The position numbers and the translations under genes are program-made. Source: JAKLHL01 sp964411885 (lineage in GTDB: Bacteria > Bdellovibrionota > JAFGOL01). Taken from it: a DNA stretch of 7,946 nt. The DNA lies in the NCBI GenBank assembly GCA_964411885.1, contig CAYPMK010000050.1, forward strand, positions 1 to 7,946, given 5' to 3'. Positions within the stretch are counted from its first letter, which is position 1. The number at the start of each line of letters is the position of its first letter. Under the pieces are notes generated by a model. That model saw only the letters and a program-made list of their open reading frames with translations, was not told the DNA's origin and did not search any database. This document shows positions 5,189 through 7,946 of the stretch, piece after piece.

Positions 5189-7294
5189 TTATTTACCTTT
5201 TGCGGCTTTTATGCTCAGTTTTACTCTGCCCATTTTATCTTTTCCAAGGAACATAACTCTAACAGCTTGTCCTTCTTTAAGATGATCAGCTACCTTGTCA
5301 ACACGTTTGTCGTCTATTTCACTTACGTGCACTAGCGCTTCTTGTCCGGGTAGATATTCAACAAAGGCACCAAAGTCCATTAACTTTACAACGGTACCAT
5401 CAAAGATAGTTCCTTCGTCTATGTCTCCTACTATGCCTTTTATTATGCTCTTAGCAAGTTCAAGACTGTCCTTGTTGGCAGACATTATGTTTATCTCTCC
5501 AGCATCGTTAATATTTACTTTTGCACCAGTTTTTTCAACTATGCCCTTTATGGTTTTTCCACCACTACCAATTACGTCCTTGATGTAATCTTTGTCTATC
5601 ACCATCATTTCTACTCTTGGTGCGAATTCAGAAGGTTCTGATGGTTTAGAGATGGTTTTTGCCATTTCATCCAGTATGTGTAGTCTTCCTTGTTTTGCCT
5701 GATCCAATGCGTTAGAGAGTATTTCTTTTGTTACACCCTCTATTTTTATATCCATTTGGATTGCAGTTATGCCTGTTTTTGTCCCAACTACTTTAAAATC
5801 CATGTCACCAAGATGATCTTCGTCACCCAAGATATCTGTTAGTATGAAATGTTTTTTAGTTTTTTCATCAACTATAAGACCCATTGCAACACCAGCAACG
5901 TTATCTTTTAGTGGAACGCCAGCGTTCAATAGAGCCATACAGCCAGAACATACAGTACCCATAGAGGAAGAACCGTTAGATTCAAGAACTTCAGATACCA
6001 TTCTTAATGTATATGGAAAGTCGCTGTATGTTGGAAGTACTGCACTAATACCTCTTTTTGCAAGAGTGCCGTGTCCAATTTCTCTTCTCCCCGGTCCTCT
6101 TAGGCCTTTTACTTCTCCTACGCTGAATGGTGGGAAGTTATAATGTAGCATGAACTTATCTTTACTTAGTCCATCCAATGAATCTATGTATTGCTCGTCG
6201 TCTGGTGAACCAAGAGTTATGGCCGCTAATACCTGTGTTTCTCCTCTGGTGAAAACTGCAGAACCGTGAACCCTTGGAAGTAGTCCGACTTCACAATTTA
6301 TTGGTCTTACCTGTGTGAAAGACCTTCCATCTATTCTTACATTGTGTTCTGTTACAAGACTTCTTGCATATTGATATTTAAGGTTTTCATAAACTGTTGT
6401 TGCATAGAATTTTAGGAAATCGTCACTCCAATCGTTTGCGCCCTTAAAGGAAGGAACAACATTACTCATAATACCTTTTTTTACTTCATCCAAGGCTTTA
6501 TAACGTTCTAGTTTTTCTTTTATAGCAAAGGCCTTTTTGAATTTGTCTTTGCAATATGATTCTAGTTCTTTATTTAGTTTTTCATCTTTAGGTGCTTCAG
6601 CAACTGTTCTTTTTGTTTTTCCTAGTTCTTTTGCCATTTTCTTTTGTGCATTAATTGAAGGCTGTGCAGATTCAAATGCGAACATTATTGCTTCTAGCAT
6701 CTCGTTTTCTGGTATGCCTTTTGATGCACCTTCTACCATTACTACAGCTTTTTCTGTTGAAGCAACAAGGATATCTATGTCGCTGTTTTTTAGATCTTCA
6801 ACGCTTGGTGCGGCAATTAGTTTTCCATTAACACGCGCCACTCTGCATGCAGCAATAGGTCCGTTAAAAGGGATGTCTGACAGCATTAATGCGGCAGAGG
6901 TCCCTATTATGCCTGCCTGATCTGCGCCGTGATCTGCATCGTAAGAAAGTACTGTGGCTATTATTTGTGTTTCAGACTTAAAGTTTTCTGGGAACAAAGG
7001 TCTTATAGGCCTGTCTATAAGTCTTGATACCAGTGTTGCATTGTCTGTTGGTTTTGATTCTCTTTTAAGATATCCGCCCGGGATCTTTCCTGATGCGTAA
7101 AATTTTTCTACGAAATCAACTGTGAGAGGGAAAAAATCCAAGCCCTCTTTTTCTGATTTGTCTGCTACTGCAGTTACAAGGACTCTAGTGTCCCCAAAAC
7201 TTACCAGTACAGCACCGTTTGCCTGTTTAGCTAATTTTCCTGTTTCTAATGTTAGTTTTTTTCCGCCTAACTCTGTTTCAATGATCTTGTGCAT
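5189..7294 (-). CDS. pnp: polyribonucleotide nucleotidyltransferase (PNPase)
   Basis: This 701-residue protein is PNPase, the phosphorolytic 3'-5' exoribonuclease of RNA turnover, active as a ring-shaped trimer. The architecture is complete. The first RNase PH domain (about 1-225) contains FFPLTVDFVEKFYASGKIPG and SRLIDRPIRPLFP. An alpha-helical linker covers about 235-305. The second, catalytic PH domain (about 310-545) has GRREIGHG, GSSSMGTVCSG and GDEDHLGDMDF (490-500, including acidic D491 and D497). A KH domain has the GSGG loop (576-579), and a C-terminal S1 domain has DGTVVKLMDFGAFVEYLPG. Length is typical. The ATG at 7294 has AAGGAG (7301-7306) 6 nt upstream. It is transcribed after rpsO across a 79-nt gap and followed closely by dut. 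PNPase in E. coli controls its own mRNA through the rpsO-pnp leader; whether that holds here is unknown. Confidence 0.98.
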   Translation of the reverse strand: MHKIIETELGGKKLTLETGKLAKQANGAVLVSFGDTRVLVTAVADKSEKEGLDFFPLTVDFVEKFYASGKIPGGYLKRESKPTDNATLVSRLIDRPIRPLFPENFKSETQIIATVLSYDADHGADQAGIIGTSAALMLSDIPFNGPIAACRVARVNGKLIAAPSVEDLKNSDIDILVASTEKAVVMVEGASKGIPENEMLEAIMFAFESAQPSINAQKKMAKELGKTKRTVAEAPKDEKLNKELESYCKDKFKKAFAIKEKLERYKALDEVKKGIMSNVVPSFKGANDWSDDFLKFYATTVYENLKYQYARSLVTEHNVRIDGRSFTQVRPINCEVGLLPRVHGSAVFTRGETQVLAAITLGSPDDEQYIDSLDGLSKDKFMLHYNFPPFSVGEVKGLRGPGRREIGHGTLAKRGISAVLPTYSDFPYTLRMVSEVLESNGSSSMGTVCSGCMALLNAGVPLKDNVAGVAMGLIVDEKTKKHFILTDILGDEDHLGDMDFKVVGTKTGITAIQMDIKIEGVTKEILSNALDQAKQGRLHILDEMAKTISKPSEPSEFAPRVEMMVIDKDYIKDVIGSGGKTIKGIVEKTGAKVNINDAGEINIMSANKDSLELAKSIIKGIVGDIDEGTIFDGTVVKLMDFGAFVEYLPGQEALVHVSEIDDKRVDKVADHLKEGQAVRVMFLGKDKMGRVKLSIKAAKGK

Positions 7295-7312
7295 AAAATA
7301 CTCCTTTTCCTT

Positions 7313-7330
7313 GAGGACCTTATTGTCCCC
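7313..7330 (-). promoter_or_regulatory. small hairpin in the rpsO-pnp spacer
   Basis: Read on the minus strand, GGGGAC (7330-7325) can pair with GTCCTC (7318-7313), with one G-U pair and a 6-nt loop, just upstream of the pnp ribosome-binding site. It has no U tract, so it is not an intrinsic terminator. A structure between rpsO and pnp is the place where E. coli RNase III and PNPase autoregulation act, so a processing role is possible, but the stem is short. Confidence 0.3.
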
Positions 7331-7373
7331 TATATTTTGACTCTCTCTTTGTAATCTTTAGACAAGTTCCTGA

Positions 7374-7643
7374 CTACTTTCTCAGGTCTAACTCTTTTAT
7401 GAGTTTTGAATAACGAGCAGTGTCTTTCTTCCTGAGATAGCTCAATAGATTTTTTCTTTGACTGACCAGCTGCATAAGGCCGATCCTTGAATGGAAATCT
7501 TTTTTATGACTATCAAAATGTTTAGTAAGTTCTTCTATTCTTTGTGTTAAAAGCGCTATTTGCACTTCTGCAGAGCCTGTATCGCTCTCATGAGTCCTGA
7601 ATTTTTCAACAGTTTGTGTTTTTCTTTCTTTTGTGATTGCCAC
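7374..7643 (-). CDS. rpsO: 30S ribosomal protein S15
   Basis: This 89-residue protein is S15, a primary binder of 16S rRNA that forms part of the inter-subunit bridge with 23S rRNA. The length is exactly typical. Conserved segments include HESDTGSAEVQIALLTQRI (18-36), TKHFDSHKKDFHSRIGL and LVSQRKNLLSYLRKKD near the C-terminus. The start codon is GTG, giving (V/M)AITKERK, with AGAGGAG (7654-7660) 10 nt upstream; GTG may moderate initiation. It is the first gene of the minus-strand operon with pnp, dut and the DUF2007 gene, and a promoter is visible just upstream. The rpsO-pnp pairing is conserved across many bacteria. Confidence 0.97.
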   Translation of the reverse strand: MAITKERKTQTVEKFRTHESDTGSAEVQIALLTQRIEELTKHFDSHKKDFHSRIGLMQLVSQRKNLLSYLRKKDTARYSKLIKELDLRK

Positions 7644-7687
7644 TTTAATCTAACTCCTCTAAATAATTTACTATTTGGTTTCAGCGT

Positions 7688-7716
7688 GTTCTAGCATATT
7701 GGACTTTTGCTGTAAA
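7688..7716 (-). promoter_or_regulatory. probable sigma-70-type promoter of rpsO-pnp-dut
   Basis: On the minus strand there is a -35 box TTTACA (7716-7711, 5 of 6 consensus bases), a 17-nt spacer and a -10 box TAGAAC (7693-7688, 4 of 6) preceded by TGC, the extended -10 element. Transcription would start near 7681, leaving a leader of about 38 nt before the GTG of rpsO. The leader contains a weak AT-rich inverted repeat, AAATA/TATTT, next to the ribosome-binding site. Confidence 0.6.
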
Positions 7717-7717
7717 G

Positions 7718-7814
7718 GATTAAATTTATGTTGTAGTGGTCTTGGTTTTTGTGATTTTAAACAATAATTACATATAGTTATAATATATCAATAAATAACG
7801 TTGATATTTAATCC
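7718..7814. repeat. 9-bp inverted repeat flanking the divergent promoters
   Basis: GGATTAAAT (7718-7726) and its exact reverse complement ATTTAATCC (7806-7814) lie 79 nt apart. The left copy abuts the -35 box of the rpsO promoter and the right copy lies just downstream of the plus-strand promoter. They could be a pair of regulator half-sites, but in such AT-rich sequence a 9-bp match may be accidental. Confidence 0.3.
7756..7784 (+). promoter_or_regulatory. probable sigma-70-type promoter of the secreted-protein gene
   Basis: A perfect -10 box TATAAT (7779-7784) stands 17 nt after a weaker -35 box TTTAAA (7756-7761, 4 of 6 consensus bases), in an AT-rich stretch. The start would fall near 7791 and give a 5' leader of about 70 nt. 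In that leader, GCTAA (7821-7825) can pair with TTAGC (7834-7838), and the same stretch also holds the shorter overlapping dyad CTAAG-CT-CTTAG (7826-7837). Confidence 0.55.
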
Positions 7815-7862
7815 ACTGGTGCTAACTAAGCTCTTAGCAAAATCAAAAGGGAGGTTATGCTA

Positions 7863-7946
7863 ATGAAGAAAGTTCTATTTTCTGTTTCATTTCTAGTTGC
7901 TGTATCTGTGTCTGCAATGACATTCACAGACTATGTTGGTGCTGAT
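7863..7946 (+). CDS. secreted or envelope protein, N-terminus only (partial)
   Basis: Only the first 28 codons are in the window and the frame is still open at the edge. The protein starts MKKVLFSVSFLVAVSVSA, a textbook Sec signal peptide with two lysines, a hydrophobic core and a VSA site, so cleavage is likely after residue 18 and the mature protein would begin MTFTDYVGAD. No lipobox cysteine is seen, so it should be exported to the periplasm, the outer membrane or the outside. I chose ATG 7863 because AAAGGGAGG (7847-7854... reading AAAAGGGAGG from 7845) lies 8 nt before it; an in-frame ATG at 7857 is only 2 nt from that site. I do not recognise the mature part and assign no function. It is divergent from rpsO with its own promoter. 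Confidence 0.75.
   Translation, partial: MKKVLFSVSFLVAVSVSAMTFTDYVGAD

Noticed and set aside
6537..6920. Plus-strand frames opposite pnp, including this 127-codon one
   Set aside because: Ser/Ala/Phe-rich shadows of pnp codons with no ribosome-binding site or known motif.
7295..7373. Intrinsic terminator between rpsO and pnp
   Set aside because: The only hairpin (7313-7330) is short and has no U tract after it; co-transcription with pnp is more likely.
1..7946. Mobile element, CRISPR array, toxin-antitoxin pair or phage cargo
   Set aside because: Both strands are filled with core housekeeping genes; no repeats of the right kind, transposase, integrase or small toxin-like genes were seen.

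Overview
The window is ordinary bacterial chromosome, AT-rich (about 33-40 % GC in the lines I counted by hand). It uses the standard genetic code: TGA ends rlmH and Trp is TGG. Shine-Dalgarno sites are strong (AGAGGAGG, GAGGGTG, AAGGAG). The proteins are bacterial throughout (L21, L27, S15, Obg, RlmH, PNPase). The last, cut-off gene starts with a Sec-type signal peptide. L27 lacks the N-terminal propeptide typical of Firmicutes, which argues against that phylum. I cannot place the organism more closely; an uncultured low-GC lineage is plausible, but that is only a guess.

Left half, plus strand (1-4404). The window opens inside the 3' end of a tRNA-like gene (tRNA-Ala or tmRNA, judged from the GCTCCACCA end). 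Next come rplU and rpmA (50S proteins L21 and L27), an intrinsic-terminator-like hairpin, and a single reading frame encoding the ribosome-assembly GTPase Obg fused to nicotinate-mononucleotide adenylyltransferase NadD. They are followed by rlmH (23S rRNA methyltransferase) and nadE (glutamine-dependent NAD+ synthetase). Every junction from the fusion gene to nadE overlaps, as does rplU/rpmA, so translation is probably coupled. The set joins large-subunit biogenesis (L21, L27, Obg, RlmH) with the last two steps of NAD+ synthesis (NadD, NadE). rsfS, often found between nadD and rlmH, is not there.

Right half, minus strand (7643-4407). A promoter at about 7716-7688 precedes rpsO (S15), pnp (polynucleotide phosphorylase), dut (dUTPase) and a small DUF2007-like protein with a C-terminal membrane helix. 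The last three are packed 2-3 nt apart. This operon runs head-on into the nadE operon, with only 2 nt between the two stop codons.

Far right (7644-7946). A 219-nt divergent intergenic region carries one promoter in each direction and a 9-bp inverted repeat around them. The plus-strand promoter serves a secreted-protein gene of which only 28 codons are present.

The most notable feature is the Obg-NadD fusion, together with a shortened, otherwise near-invariant segment in its Obg fold. I saw no mobile element, CRISPR array, phage gene or defence system.
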